From Henriciella sp. (GTDB lineage Bacteria > Pseudomonadota > Alphaproteobacteria > Caulobacterales > Hyphomonadaceae), in contig JAJFFK010000037.1 in NCBI GenBank assembly GCA_021776655.1, positions 1 to 64,000 on the forward strand: 64,000 bases of DNA, given 5' to 3'. The notes beneath the pieces are model-generated. The model saw only the letters and a list, made by a program, of their open reading frames with translations. It made no database searches and was not told the origin of the DNA. Shown here one piece after another: positions 1-8,446 of the stretch. The position numbers and the translations under genes are program-made. Numbering within the stretch: the first letter of the stretch is position 1; each line of letters starts with the position of its first letter.

Positions 1-78
1 GTGGACAAGTTTTATTTTGAGCACGCCCCAATGCCCCGAAAACGCCCGTGGCGACGGGGATTTATGGAGGAACGCGCC

Positions 79-234
79 GCCACGAATTGGGGGATAGAGC
101 GGTCCTTGGAGACCCACCTGCGTGGCTATCGGCGGAAAAAAGTCCGGGTGATGGGGTCGCACGAATGCCCCCGATCGGAGCGGGCGTAACGCGACAGTTT
201 CCGCCTCCCCTGCGCAGGCAGGGGCCTATGGCGG
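79..234 (+). ncRNA. Possible structured RNA, 6S-like (tentative)
   Basis: No convincing protein is encoded here, yet the stretch is rich in stems. A short hairpin lies in the GTCCTTGGAGAC segment, and CCCCTGCGCAGGCAGGGG near 210-227 is a near-perfect hairpin. GCCGCCA near 79-85 can pair with TGGCGGT near 228-234, which would close a molecule of about 156 nt. The segments CACGAATG and CGGAGCGGGC recall the central region of 6S RNA, which binds RNA polymerase holoenzyme. That resemblance is from memory, not alignment. No clear promoter or T-run terminator marks the ends, so the boundaries and strand are guesses. Confidence 0.3.
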
Positions 235-245
235 TTGAGCTTGAG

Positions 246-312
246 CCTGATGACCTGTTTAACGTGATTATGATTATGACGAAGGACCAATCCGGGAGAA
301 CAGGTCATCAGG
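246..312. repeat. 14-bp perfect inverted repeat across a gene end
   Basis: CCTGATGACCTGTT at 246-259 is the exact reverse complement of AACAGGTCATCAGG at 299-312, with a 39-nt spacer. The right arm lies inside the last codons of the ParB-like gene and the left arm beyond its stop, so its transcript would carry a long stem-loop at its 3' end. No T-run follows the stem. It may be a processing or termination structure. Confidence 0.6.
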
Positions 313-666
313 TTTCACGTCCATGAAATCGGCTTCGGGCGTTTCCTTGAAGCGCACACACAAGATCTCAGTTTGCCTGAGCGCGAGCGCCTTCGTAACT
401 CTATGCATGCCATCCATGACTTTCCCGTCTGCACACAAGATGATTGGATACCGAAGATCAGCATCCATCATCAGCTTAAAATGCTGGGCAATATTTCGAC
501 ACGTCGGCTTGTCGCCGGTGTAGAACCAATAGTCTTCGTCCAACTCGGCAATCTGCTCCAGACCAATCGTTTCCGTTGGAAGCGACGATGATAGTTGAAC
601 CAAGCGATCAACATCCCAAGCGAAGAAGCCATTGGGGCTTGGCCGGAAGTGATACTGCTTTCGCAT
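274..666 (-). CDS. Small ParB/sulfiredoxin-fold protein
   Basis: A 130-residue protein with a DGMHR motif at residues 85-89, preceded by the hydrophobic strand YPIILC at 73-78. This is the layout of the ParB/Srx nuclease-like fold, where a G-x-DGxHR element binds nucleotide. There is no helix-turn-helix or dimerisation domain, so it is not a chromosome-partitioning ParB. Stand-alone versions of this size occur in proteobacteria as uncharacterised proteins. It sits alone, convergent to nothing, with a 14-bp inverted repeat at its 3' end. The fold assignment rests on the single motif; the substrate is unknown. Confidence 0.65.
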   Translation of the reverse strand: MRKQYHFRPSPNGFFAWDVDRLVQLSSSLPTETIGLEQIAELDEDYWFYTGDKPTCRNIAQHFKLMMDADLRYPIILCADGKVMDGMHRVTKALALRQTEILCVRFKETPEADFMDVKPDDLFSRIGPSS

Positions 667-778
667 GATGATTCTATAGACGCCTTGGATTTCGAATTCA
701 AAGCTTCGTAATGAACCACGTTTAAGTCAATGCTAATCTCCCCTCTTGACCAAAGGCAGGCCTTCCCATGGGCGGAGC

Positions 779-2998
779 CTACTCCCTGCCGTCTGCTTTC
801 CCAACCACTTGCAACGCAAACGCGTATTCCAACGCTGTTTCCTTCAGGCCTTCGAAGCGGCCGGAGGCGCCGCCGTGGCCGGCGTCCATGTTGATGCGCA
901 GGTAGTACGGGCCGCCATTTGGGGCTTCATGGCGTAGTTTTGCGGCCCATTTGGCGGGTTCCCAATAGGTCACGCGCGGATCGGACAGGCCGCCAGTGAT
1001 CAGCATGGCGGGGTAGGGCTTGTCGCCGACCTGATCGTACGGGCTGTAGGCGATCATCGTGTCATAGTCCTCGGCGCTGGTGATCGGGTTGCCCCATTCC
1101 GGCCATTCTGGCGGGGTTAGCGGCAGGCTCTCGTCTGACATTGTGTTGATGACATCGACGAAGGGGACAGCGGCGATAATGCCTGCGAACATGGTCGGGT
1201 CCTGATTGGCGACCGCGCCCATGAGCAGGCCACCCGCAGAGCCGCCCATGCCAACGACTTTGCCTTCGGACGAATAGCCCTCGGAGATCAGATAGCGGCC
1301 GGCGTCCACATAGTCGTTGAACGTGTTGACCTTCTTTTTCAGCTTGCCGTCGAGATACCATTGATAGCCCTTGGCCATCGAGCCGCGCGGGTGGACGGTA
1401 GCATAGACCATGCCGCGATCGGCCAGCGCCAGCGGCGTGGTGCGGAAACGGGCTGAAATCGTGATACCGTAAGAGCCATAGCCATAGAGCAGCATCGGGG
1501 CACTGCCATCTATGGCTGTATCCTTGTGGCGTAGAAGAGTGATCGGAACGGTCACGCCGTCACGGGCCGGGGCCATGATCCGTTCAACCACATAATCGTC
1601 TGGATTGTGACCAGACGGGACTTGCTTGGTCTTGCGCAAGGTGCGTTCGCGCGTCGCCAAATCATAGTCATATTCCTGATCCGGCGTGGCCGGCGAGGCG
1701 TACTCGAAGCGGATTTGCGTGGTATCGTAATCGTAGCCGGTTGAGACGTCGAGATCGTAAGCGGCTTCATCGAACGTGATGCTATGCTCCTCGCCGTTGG
1801 TGCGGTCCCGCACGACGATGCGGGGCAAGCCGTCCTTGCGCTCAAGCCGGATGAGATAGTCCTTGAGCACGTCCAGGCCGAGGATCAGGGTGCCCGCTTC
1901 ATGCGCGACAAGTTCGGTCCAGTTGTCTTTGCCGGGGGTATCAATCGGGGCGGTGACGATCTTGAAATCAACCGCGCCGCCTTGATTGGTGGTAATGACG
2001 AAACGGTCGTCCCAATGTTCGACACGGTATTCCACGCCGGGCTCACGCGGGGCGATGAGCTTGACTTCAGGGGTTTCGGCGTCAGCTTCGAAATAGTGCG
2101 TTTCGGATGTGACCTGGTCGCCGACACTGATGAAGATGTACTTGCCCGATTGCGATTTGGCGATGCCGGTAAAGAAGCCAGGGTCGGATTCGCGGTAAAT
2201 CTCGGTCGACCGTTCGCCGCCGAGCTTGTAATGGTGCACGGCAACCGGGCGGCCATTACCGTCGCGCTCAACCCAGTAGATCGCGTCGCTATTTTCCGAC
2301 CAGGTGAAGTCGCCTGCTGTGCCCTCGACGCTGTAAGGCAGGTCCGCGCCTGTGGCGAGGTCGCGGAATTTGACCGTGTAGATTTCCGAACCTTGATCAT
2401 CAACCGCGTAAGCGATCAGCTTGTGGTCGGGGGAATGGCCGAGTGCGCCAAAGCTGAAATAGGCTTTGCCAGCGCCAAGCACATCGCCGTCGAGCAGGAT
2501 CTCGTCCACGGCGTCATCATTATAGATGTCGGTGGCGGGCCGGCGGGCGAAGATCGGATACTCGCCGCCTTCGCGGAATTTGGACAAGTAGGCGTAAGCA
2601 CCGTCAATATCTGGCAGGGAGCTGTCATCTTCCTTGATCCGCCCGCGCATTTCTTCGAACAATTCTGTTTTCAGCGCTTCAAGCGGGTCTTCCAATGTGG
2701 CTTTGGTGAAGGCGTTCTCGGCGACCAGATACTCGCGGATATCTTCGCGCAGGACGCTCGGGTCAGTCATCACGGTCTGCCAATTATCGTCTTTCATCCA
2801 ATGATAGGGATCGACACGTGTGCGCCCGACCTGAGTGATGGTTTCCAGCTCGCGCTTGGCGACAGGTGGGGTGAGTTTTTCAGTCACGGTGACGACGGTA
2901 TCCGTCGGCGATTGGCTCGCAGTGTCATAGATTGGCATAGTACATCCGGTCAGGAGGGCGGCGCTGGCAGCGCTCGCGATGAGGAAGGAATGACGCAT
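779..2998 (-). CDS. Oligopeptidase B-like S9 peptidase, lipoprotein
   Basis: A 739-residue serine peptidase of the prolyl oligopeptidase family, closest in layout to oligopeptidase B, which cleaves short peptides after basic residues. It has an N-terminal beta-propeller and a C-terminal alpha/beta-hydrolase domain. The triad is visible as Ser587 in GGSAGG, Asp673 in GGLSDPR and His708 in DAGHGG. A signal peptide ends in the lipobox LTGC, with Cys19 as the predicted lipidation site. This predicts a periplasmic or outer-membrane lipoprotein, whereas classical PtrB is cytosolic. The gene is monocistronic, 76 bp from the downstream end of msrB. Confidence 0.92.
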   Translation of the reverse strand: MRHSFLIASAASAALLTGCTMPIYDTASQSPTDTVVTVTEKLTPPVAKRELETITQVGRTRVDPYHWMKDDNWQTVMTDPSVLREDIREYLVAENAFTKATLEDPLEALKTELFEEMRGRIKEDDSSLPDIDGAYAYLSKFREGGEYPIFARRPATDIYNDDAVDEILLDGDVLGAGKAYFSFGALGHSPDHKLIAYAVDDQGSEIYTVKFRDLATGADLPYSVEGTAGDFTWSENSDAIYWVERDGNGRPVAVHHYKLGGERSTEIYRESDPGFFTGIAKSQSGKYIFISVGDQVTSETHYFEADAETPEVKLIAPREPGVEYRVEHWDDRFVITTNQGGAVDFKIVTAPIDTPGKDNWTELVAHEAGTLILGLDVLKDYLIRLERKDGLPRIVVRDRTNGEEHSITFDEAAYDLDVSTGYDYDTTQIRFEYASPATPDQEYDYDLATRERTLRKTKQVPSGHNPDDYVVERIMAPARDGVTVPITLLRHKDTAIDGSAPMLLYGYGSYGITISARFRTTPLALADRGMVYATVHPRGSMAKGYQWYLDGKLKKKVNTFNDYVDAGRYLISEGYSSEGKVVGMGGSAGGLLMGAVANQDPTMFAGIIAAVPFVDVINTMSDESLPLTPPEWPEWGNPITSAEDYDTMIAYSPYDQVGDKPYPAMLITGGLSDPRVTYWEPAKWAAKLRHEAPNGGPYYLRINMDAGHGGASGRFEGLKETALEYAFALQVVGKADGRE

Positions 2999-3074
2999 GG
3001 GAAAGTCTCCGCTAGGCTTTGATTGCGCGAAACTTAGCGTCGTTCTACGGCGAGTCTAGGCCGGAGATTACGTA

Positions 3075-3476
3075 TTAAGCCGGGCGAAACTCGAGGACGA
3101 CGCCATTGATGCACCAGCGCTCACCTGTGGGGGGCGGGCCGTCCTTGAAGACGTGGCCCATATGCAGGCCGCATGTGGCGCAGTGGCATTCCTTGCGCGG
3201 GTAGATCAGTTTGAAATCGGTCTTTGTGGCGACGACATCATCGCTGGCGGGTTGGTAGAAACTCGGCCATCCGGTGCCGCTATCGAACTTGTGCGCAGTT
3301 GACCACAGCGCCGTGCCGCAGCCGACGCAGTGGAACAGGCCCTCGCGTTTCTCGTCATCATGGCTGCCAGGGGTAAAGGCGCGTTCTGTGCCGTCCTTGA
3401 CGCCGACCCGAAATTGCTCCGGGGTCAGCAAGGCGCGCCATTCATCATCGCTGCGGTTGATCTTGGTTACGGTCAT
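3075..3476 (-). CDS. msrB: Peptide-methionine (R)-S-oxide reductase
   Basis: A 133-residue MsrB, which reduces R-methionine sulfoxide in proteins using thioredoxin. Two CxxC pairs, Cys50/Cys53 and Cys99/Cys102, form the structural zinc site. GWPSF at 69-73 is a family signature. The catalytic cysteine is Cys122 in RWCINGV, where the family usually reads RYCINS. The length is typical for single-domain MsrB and there is no signal peptide, so it should be cytosolic. The gene stands between the S9 peptidase and the MaoC gene, all on the same strand but with separate gaps. Identification is secure. Confidence 0.96.
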   Translation of the reverse strand: MTVTKINRSDDEWRALLTPEQFRVGVKDGTERAFTPGSHDDEKREGLFHCVGCGTALWSTAHKFDSGTGWPSFYQPASDDVVATKTDFKLIYPRKECHCATCGLHMGHVFKDGPPPTGERWCINGVVLEFRPA

Positions 3477-3544
3477 GGACAGGCTCCGTCAGTCTGAGAC
3501 TTGCCGATTATACGCGGTTTTGGGGCGAGACCCAAACCGCTGCT

Positions 3545-4000
3545 CTAGCCATACAGGATTGAGATCGTCTCAGCGACGCAGGCGGGACGTTCCTGGCCCT
3601 CGATCTCAACCGTGCAGGTGGAGATGAGCTGTTTTCCGCCAGCTTTCTCGTTCACTTCTTTCAGCACTTGCCGCATGCGGAGTTTCGAGTTGACCGGCAC
3701 CATATTGGTGAAGCGCACCGAATTGGCGCCATAATTAATGCCGCGGGTAACCCCCGTCACTTGCATGATTTCGGGGCCAAGCATTGGTAGCAAGGATAGG
3801 GTCAGATAGCCGTGGACAATCGGACTGCCGAGTGCCGCCGTGGCGCGCTCGACGTCGACATGAATCCACTGATGATCGCCCGTCGCATCGGCGAACATGT
3901 TGACGCGGTCCTGATCGATCAGGTGCCAGTCGGACACGCCGATCTCTTTGCCGACATGGGATTCGATATCTTCAAATGCGATCTTGGTTGGAGTGGCCAT
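3545..4000 (-). CDS. MaoC-like (R)-enoyl-CoA hydratase
   Basis: A 151-residue single hot-dog domain protein. The hydratase-2 motif runs from FADATGD to HVD, with Asp42 and His47 as the expected catalytic pair that adds water to trans-2-enoyl-CoA to give (R)-3-hydroxyacyl-CoA. Similar stand-alone MaoC proteins also act on dehydration steps in side-chain catabolism, so the direction in vivo is open. The gene follows the acyl-CoA ligase at 4058-5605 with a 57-bp gap on the same strand. This suggests a two-gene unit in which an acid is activated to its CoA ester and then hydrated. Confidence 0.88.
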   Translation of the reverse strand: MATPTKIAFEDIESHVGKEIGVSDWHLIDQDRVNMFADATGDHQWIHVDVERATAALGSPIVHGYLTLSLLPMLGPEIMQVTGVTRGINYGANSVRFTNMVPVNSKLRMRQVLKEVNEKAGGKQLISTCTVEIEGQERPACVAETISILYG

Positions 4001-4057
4001 GGGTCTTGTCCTTTTGAGGTTTGTCTTTGAACGGGTTTGCCTGGCTGCAAGGCAGTG

Positions 4058-5605
4058 TCAAACGATCCGGCTTTCTGTGTTGCCCCAATAGCGGTCGCGC
4101 ACAAGTCGTTTGTAGAGTTTTCCGGTTGGGTGGCGCGGTAGTTCGGGGTCGAAATCGACACTGCGTGGGCATTTGATTCTGGCCAGATGGCTGCGGCAGA
4201 ATTCGAGTAATTCCTCGACCAATTCTTGATTGCCATCAACGCCCGGCATTAGTTGAACAACGGCCTTGACTGCCTCACCAAAGTCTTCGTCCGGCACACC
4301 GATCACCGCGACATCGGCGACAGCAGGATGGGTGATCAGGATGTTCTCAGCTTCTTGAGGATAGATGTTCACGCCGCCGGATATGATCATGAAGGCCTTG
4401 CGGTCTGTCAGATAGAGGAAGCCGTCGGCGTCGAGCTTGCCAATATCGCCGAGCGAAGACCAGTCATTATGCTTTGGGTTGAGGGCGTCTTTGGTTTTCG
4501 CTTCGTCATTGTGGTAGGTCGGAGTTGGTGTGCCGCCGAAATAGACTTGGCCTTCTTCACCGATCGGCACTTCGTCACCGTTCTCGTCGCAGATGTGTAA
4601 CTCACCCCAGATCGCATGACCGACAGTGCCCTTATGGGCGAGCCATTGTTCTGACGTGACCCACGTCATACCATTCCCTTCTGACCCGGCATAATATTCC
4701 TCAATCACCGGCCCCCACCAATCGATCATCTGTTGCTTGATTGGGATCGGGCAAGGCGCAGCAGCGTGAACGGCGATCTTCAGGCTCGACACGTCATATC
4801 TGTTGCGTACCTCTTCCGGCAGTTTCAGCATTTTGACGAACATGGTCGGCACCAGTTGCGTATGGGTGGCTTTGTACTGTTCGACATATTTGAGGTAGGT
4901 TTCAGCGTCGAATTTTTCCATGATGATGAGGGTCGCCCCGAATTTGGTCATCGCCATCGACCAGCCCAAAGGTGCGGCATGATAAAGTGGCGCCGGCGAC
5001 AGGTAGACCGCATCCTCAGAGGCTTTGAACAGCACGCCGGCTATTTGGGTCAGGGGGGCTGGATCATCATACGGCACATTTGGAATATAGGCGGCGCGAA
5101 TACCCTTTGGGCGGCCGGTTGTACCCGAAGAGTAAAGCATGATCCGGCCCAGCATTTCGTCCGCTATAGGTGTATCCGGCATTGCGTTGGCGATGGTCTC
5201 AAGCGGCTCGTAGCCGTCAATCTCACCGTCAATCGACCAATACGCCTCCAGATTCACAGTGGCATTAATCTCTTCAGCAACTGCCCTTAGTTCAACTGAC
5301 GTAATGAGTATGCGCGCGCCTGAATCTTCCAGAATGTAGGCAACCTCCGGTGCGGTCAGACGCGAAGAAATAGCGACAAGATACACACCAGAGCGCTGCG
5401 CGGCCCAGCATATTTCAAAAAACCGAGGGGAGTTTTCGGCAAACATGGCCAGCGTGTCACCGGGATTGATCCCTGCTGCGCGTATCGCATGATTGATTTG
5501 ATTGGCACGGGTTTCCAATTGCCCAAACGTCACGATTTCGCCGCTACCGGCCATGATATAGGCAGCTTTATCGGGATGCGTTTTGGCGTGGTGGCGTGGG
5601 TGCAT
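4058..5605 (-). CDS. Acyl-CoA synthetase (AMP-binding)
   Basis: An adenylate-forming ligase of 515 residues that activates a carboxylic acid with ATP and CoA. The phosphate-binding loop SSGTTGRPKG lies at residues 159-168 and the hinge and A8 region reads TDRKAFMIISGG. The C-terminal catalytic lysine region PTGKLYKR is present. I chose the ATG at 5605 because GGAG lies 9 bases upstream. An in-frame GTG at 5653 would add 16 residues but lacks a comparable site. The partner MaoC hydratase lies directly downstream. Substrate class cannot be read from sequence; short or branched acids are plausible. Confidence 0.9.
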   Translation of the reverse strand: MHPRHHAKTHPDKAAYIMAGSGEIVTFGQLETRANQINHAIRAAGINPGDTLAMFAENSPRFFEICWAAQRSGVYLVAISSRLTAPEVAYILEDSGARILITSVELRAVAEEINATVNLEAYWSIDGEIDGYEPLETIANAMPDTPIADEMLGRIMLYSSGTTGRPKGIRAAYIPNVPYDDPAPLTQIAGVLFKASEDAVYLSPAPLYHAAPLGWSMAMTKFGATLIIMEKFDAETYLKYVEQYKATHTQLVPTMFVKMLKLPEEVRNRYDVSSLKIAVHAAAPCPIPIKQQMIDWWGPVIEEYYAGSEGNGMTWVTSEQWLAHKGTVGHAIWGELHICDENGDEVPIGEEGQVYFGGTPTPTYHNDEAKTKDALNPKHNDWSSLGDIGKLDADGFLYLTDRKAFMIISGGVNIYPQEAENILITHPAVADVAVIGVPDEDFGEAVKAVVQLMPGVDGNQELVEELLEFCRSHLARIKCPRSVDFDPELPRHPTGKLYKRLVRDRYWGNTESRIV

Positions 5606-5685
5606 GTTGATTGTCTCCGATTGCACAAATTGTGCGCCGTCTTTGCTGATCACAAGATTAGCCGAGCTTTACCGGAAGTCTACGC

Positions 5686-6471
5686 TCACTTAGCGGTAGG
5701 TTGGGGACTGGCCGGGACCAATTCCCGGTAGGCATGCCAGCTGGCAAGCCCAATCACTGGAAAAATAACAATCAGGCCGATGAAGGCTGTGGCGATGCCC
5801 AATCCGATAAGGCAAACAATCAGCATGGCCCAGACCAGCATTGCCGCCTTGTTGCTGAGGACCGCCCGCACACTGGTTACGGTGGCGATAAAGACATCGG
5901 TTTTTCGGTCCAGCAGCATCGGCGCGGAAACGACGACAAGAGTGAAGGCGAGAAAAGCGATTGCGCCACCAATCAGTGTGCCGATACCTGCCATCATCTG
6001 TCCGCTTGGATCGGTAAACATGAAGGTCAGGAATTCTTGCGGGGTTTTATACAGACGCGATGTCGACAGGCCATAGACGATATGAGCGATCCCGACCCAA
6101 AATTCGTAAATCAAAAAAAGCGCAAGGCCGAGATAAGCGAGGTCGGGCCGCAAGGCGCTTTTGACCAGAACCATGGATCGGACGCTAGGTGTCTGACCAA
6201 GCTCTAGCTGACGTCCGGCTTCGTACAGGCCCATGCCAATGACCGGGCCGAGTAAAAGAAAACCACCGAGCAGGATCAGGATCGAATTCAAAGCGCCGCC
6301 GAGATAGAGCAGCGTTGCGATCGCTGCGCTGGCTCCGGTCAAGAGTATACCATAGATCAAACACTGGATCGGAGCGGACAGAAAATCTCGCCATCCTTTT
6401 GCAAGCCAACCCAGAGAGGCGCCAAGGCTGACAGTTGCAATGTCAGGTAGCTTAATCGGTGCGTCACTCAT
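5686..6471 (-). CDS. DUF2189 family inner-membrane protein
   Basis: A 261-residue polytopic membrane protein with about six hydrophobic segments. The end of the last segment reads FPVIGLASWHAYRELV, a hallmark of DUF2189, a family found mainly in alphaproteobacteria, some members of which sit near cytochrome oxidase genes. Its function is unknown. The start overlaps the 3' end of the upstream sterol-desaturase-type gene by 8 bp, so the two are probably translationally coupled. Confidence 0.85.
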   Translation of the reverse strand: MSDAPIKLPDIATVSLGASLGWLAKGWRDFLSAPIQCLIYGILLTGASAAIATLLYLGGALNSILILLGGFLLLGPVIGMGLYEAGRQLELGQTPSVRSMVLVKSALRPDLAYLGLALFLIYEFWVGIAHIVYGLSTSRLYKTPQEFLTFMFTDPSGQMMAGIGTLIGGAIAFLAFTLVVVSAPMLLDRKTDVFIATVTSVRAVLSNKAAMLVWAMLIVCLIGLGIATAFIGLIVIFPVIGLASWHAYRELVPASPQPTAK

Positions 6472-7414
6472 CCATTCCTCCGATCTTTAATCCAGGCTTG
6501 CCAGCCTCTTCTGGGTGCGCGGTGACATAGGCCGCCTTTAGTTCAATTGAGCGACTATGCTGGCCATCGGGGCTCCAGCCGGGCGCGTTTATCGCTCGCC
6601 TGACCCAGGTGATCGGGCGCAGGCCGTCACTGGCACAGTCGCGGATCAGGCCGAAGAGTTCGTGAAAGGCCACGACGATTGGATTGTAGCTGTCGACCGG
6701 TTTGACGATGCCGTAAATTGGTTTCTCCTCGGCCAGTTCGGGTACGAAGGAGCCGAACATCTTGTCCCAGATGATGAAGACGCCAGCATAATTGGCGTCG
6801 AGATAGCGCGGATTGGTGGCGTGGTGGACGCGGTGATGGCTGGGTGTGTTCATGACGCTCTCAAACCAGCGCGGCAGCTTGTTGATGGCTTCAGTATGGA
6901 TCCAGAATTGATAGACCAGATTGACCCCGCCCGCGAAGAAAATGAACAGCGGGTGGAAGCCAAGCACGACCATTGGTGTGCTGAGCAGGAGACCGCCCGT
7001 GAACGGGCCGAACCAGGGCTGGCGCAGGGCCGTGCTGAGATTGTAATGGGTGCTGGAATGGTGAGTGATATGCTCCATCCACATGAACCGGAAGCGATGC
7101 GCGAACCGATGTTTCCAGTAATAGGTCGCGTCGTAGAGGACGAAGACAATCGCGAAACTCCACCATGTCACGGGTATCTCGAGCAGGTGGTAGGGCCAAA
7201 GCAGAAGCAGCAACCACAGCGCGATGGAGGCGGTCAGGGCGTCGACGACAGCGCTGCCGCCGCCCATGATCAGGCTGGTGACCGCGTCGGGGGTCTCATA
7301 ATTTCCGGTGGCGCGCTTGGTTTTGACGGCCCACCATTCCCAGGCAACGCTGGTGATGAAAAGCGGGATGGCGACGATGGTCGGGGACAGAAATTCAGGC
7401 ATGGCGGCGACCAT
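6464..7414 (-). CDS. Sterol desaturase-type membrane hydroxylase
   Basis: A diiron membrane hydroxylase of about 316 residues. Histidine clusters HRFAHR, HITHH and HHRVHH, spaced as in the fatty acid hydroxylase superfamily, bind the two irons, and hydrophobic segments surround them. Members hydroxylate or desaturate sterols, carotenoids, alkylglycerols or fatty acids. The open frame extends to 7510, but ATG at 7414 or 7402 fits better because the extension has atypical, arginine-rich sequence and would run into the promoter region of the divergent crotonase. The substrate is not inferable. It is coupled to the DUF2189 gene downstream. Confidence 0.88.
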   Translation of the reverse strand: MVAAMPEFLSPTIVAIPLFITSVAWEWWAVKTKRATGNYETPDAVTSLIMGGGSAVVDALTASIALWLLLLLWPYHLLEIPVTWWSFAIVFVLYDATYYWKHRFAHRFRFMWMEHITHHSSTHYNLSTALRQPWFGPFTGGLLLSTPMVVLGFHPLFIFFAGGVNLVYQFWIHTEAINKLPRWFESVMNTPSHHRVHHATNPRYLDANYAGVFIIWDKMFGSFVPELAEEKPIYGIVKPVDSYNPIVVAFHELFGLIRDCASDGLRPITWVRRAINAPGWSPDGQHSRSIELKAAYVTAHPEEAGKPGLKIGGMDE

Positions 7415-7524
7415 GCCATAGGCGGCGCGAATTGGAAGGGTGGACGCTGCGGCAGGGCGTCCTTGTGCTTGACGTGCGCGCCCTAAGCCCGCTTTTAAGA
7501 CACAAACCAAGACAGGAGATCGCT

Positions 7525-8430
7525 ATGGCGCGGGTTGGAGATTTTGAGCAGATCACATTGGATGTCGCAGACGGGATTGCCGTTCTGACGCTGAACCGGC
7601 CGGAGAAGATGAATGCGTTCACCGGCCGGATGATGCACGAGCTGATCGTGGCGTTTGATATCACCGACGGCGACGATGATGTCCGCGCGGTGATTGTCAC
7701 CGGATCGGGCGAGCGAGCCTTCTGCGCTGGTGCGGACCTGTCCGAAGGGGCCAAGACGTTCGACTATGACAAGCGTGCAGAAGCGGGCGAGGCCGGTCGA
7801 ACCGAAAAGGTTGATATTCAGCGCGATGGCGGCGGCCGGGTTGTGCTGCGCATGTTTGATAGCCTGAAGCCGATCATTGGCGCGATCAATGGCGCGGCTG
7901 TCGGCATCGGTGTGACCATGCAGCTGCCAATGGATATTCGGATTGCCGCTGATACTGCCCGGTTCGGGTTTGTGTTCAATCGGCGCGGGATCAACCCGGA
8001 AGCGGCGTCGAGCTGGTTTCTGCCGCGTCTGGTGGGGATCTCCAAGGCGCTGGAATGGTGCTATTCGGGGCGGGTGTTTCCGGCCCAGGAAGCGCTGGAT
8101 GGCGGCCTGATCCGGTCAATCCATCCGCAAGCTGAACTGATGGCTGCAGCGCTGGAAATCGCGCGCGAAATTGCTGACAATACCGCCGCCGTCTCAACCG
8201 CGCTCACCCGGCAGATGATGTGGCGGATGCTCGGCGCGAGCCATCCGATGGACGCGCATATTGTGGATAGTGCTGCGATCTATTCACGCGGACGAACCGA
8301 GGATGCCAAAGAGGGCGTGATGAGCTTTCTCGAAAAACGCGAACCGGTTTTCCCGGTCAAGGTGTCTGACGGCATGCCGAGCTTCTTCCCGTGGTGGGAT
8401 GATCCAGAGTTCAATTGGATCGGCGACTAG
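7525..8430 (+). CDS. Enoyl-CoA hydratase/isomerase family protein
   Basis: A 301-residue crotonase. GERAFCAGAD supplies the first oxyanion-hole strand and GAINGAAVGIG the second, the standard arrangement for polarising the acyl-CoA thioester. The ATG at 7525 is preceded by AGGAG at a good distance, so the longer frame from 7432 is not the start. The crotonase fold covers many reactions: hydration, isomerisation, hydrolysis. The usual second catalytic Glu region reads INPEAAS here, a pattern seen in several crotonases of uncertain specificity. It is divergent from the membrane hydroxylase, with about 110 bp between the starts. Confidence 0.9.
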   Translation: MARVGDFEQITLDVADGIAVLTLNRPEKMNAFTGRMMHELIVAFDITDGDDDVRAVIVTGSGERAFCAGADLSEGAKTFDYDKRAEAGEAGRTEKVDIQRDGGGRVVLRMFDSLKPIIGAINGAAVGIGVTMQLPMDIRIAADTARFGFVFNRRGINPEAASSWFLPRLVGISKALEWCYSGRVFPAQEALDGGLIRSIHPQAELMAAALEIAREIADNTAAVSTALTRQMMWRMLGASHPMDAHIVDSAAIYSRGRTEDAKEGVMSFLEKREPVFPVKVSDGMPSFFPWWDDPEFNWIGD

Positions 8431-8446
8431 GGGACTGGGCGCAGCC

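Noticed and set aside
133-160. RNase P RNA-like motif GGAAAAAAGTCCGGG
   Set aside because: The neighbouring conserved elements and total length of RNase P RNA are missing.
1-189. Small frame at the left edge
   Set aside because: Arg-rich, no homologue recognised, and overlapping the stem-rich stretch; probably not coding.
1784-3022. 412-codon plus-strand open frame opposite the S9 peptidase
   Set aside because: It is fully antisense to a gene with an intact catalytic triad and lipobox, has no recognisable domain and no ribosome-binding site.
6557-7486. 309-codon plus-strand frame opposite the sterol desaturase-type gene
   Set aside because: The minus strand carries all three histidine clusters of the hydroxylase; the plus frame is a low-complexity shadow.
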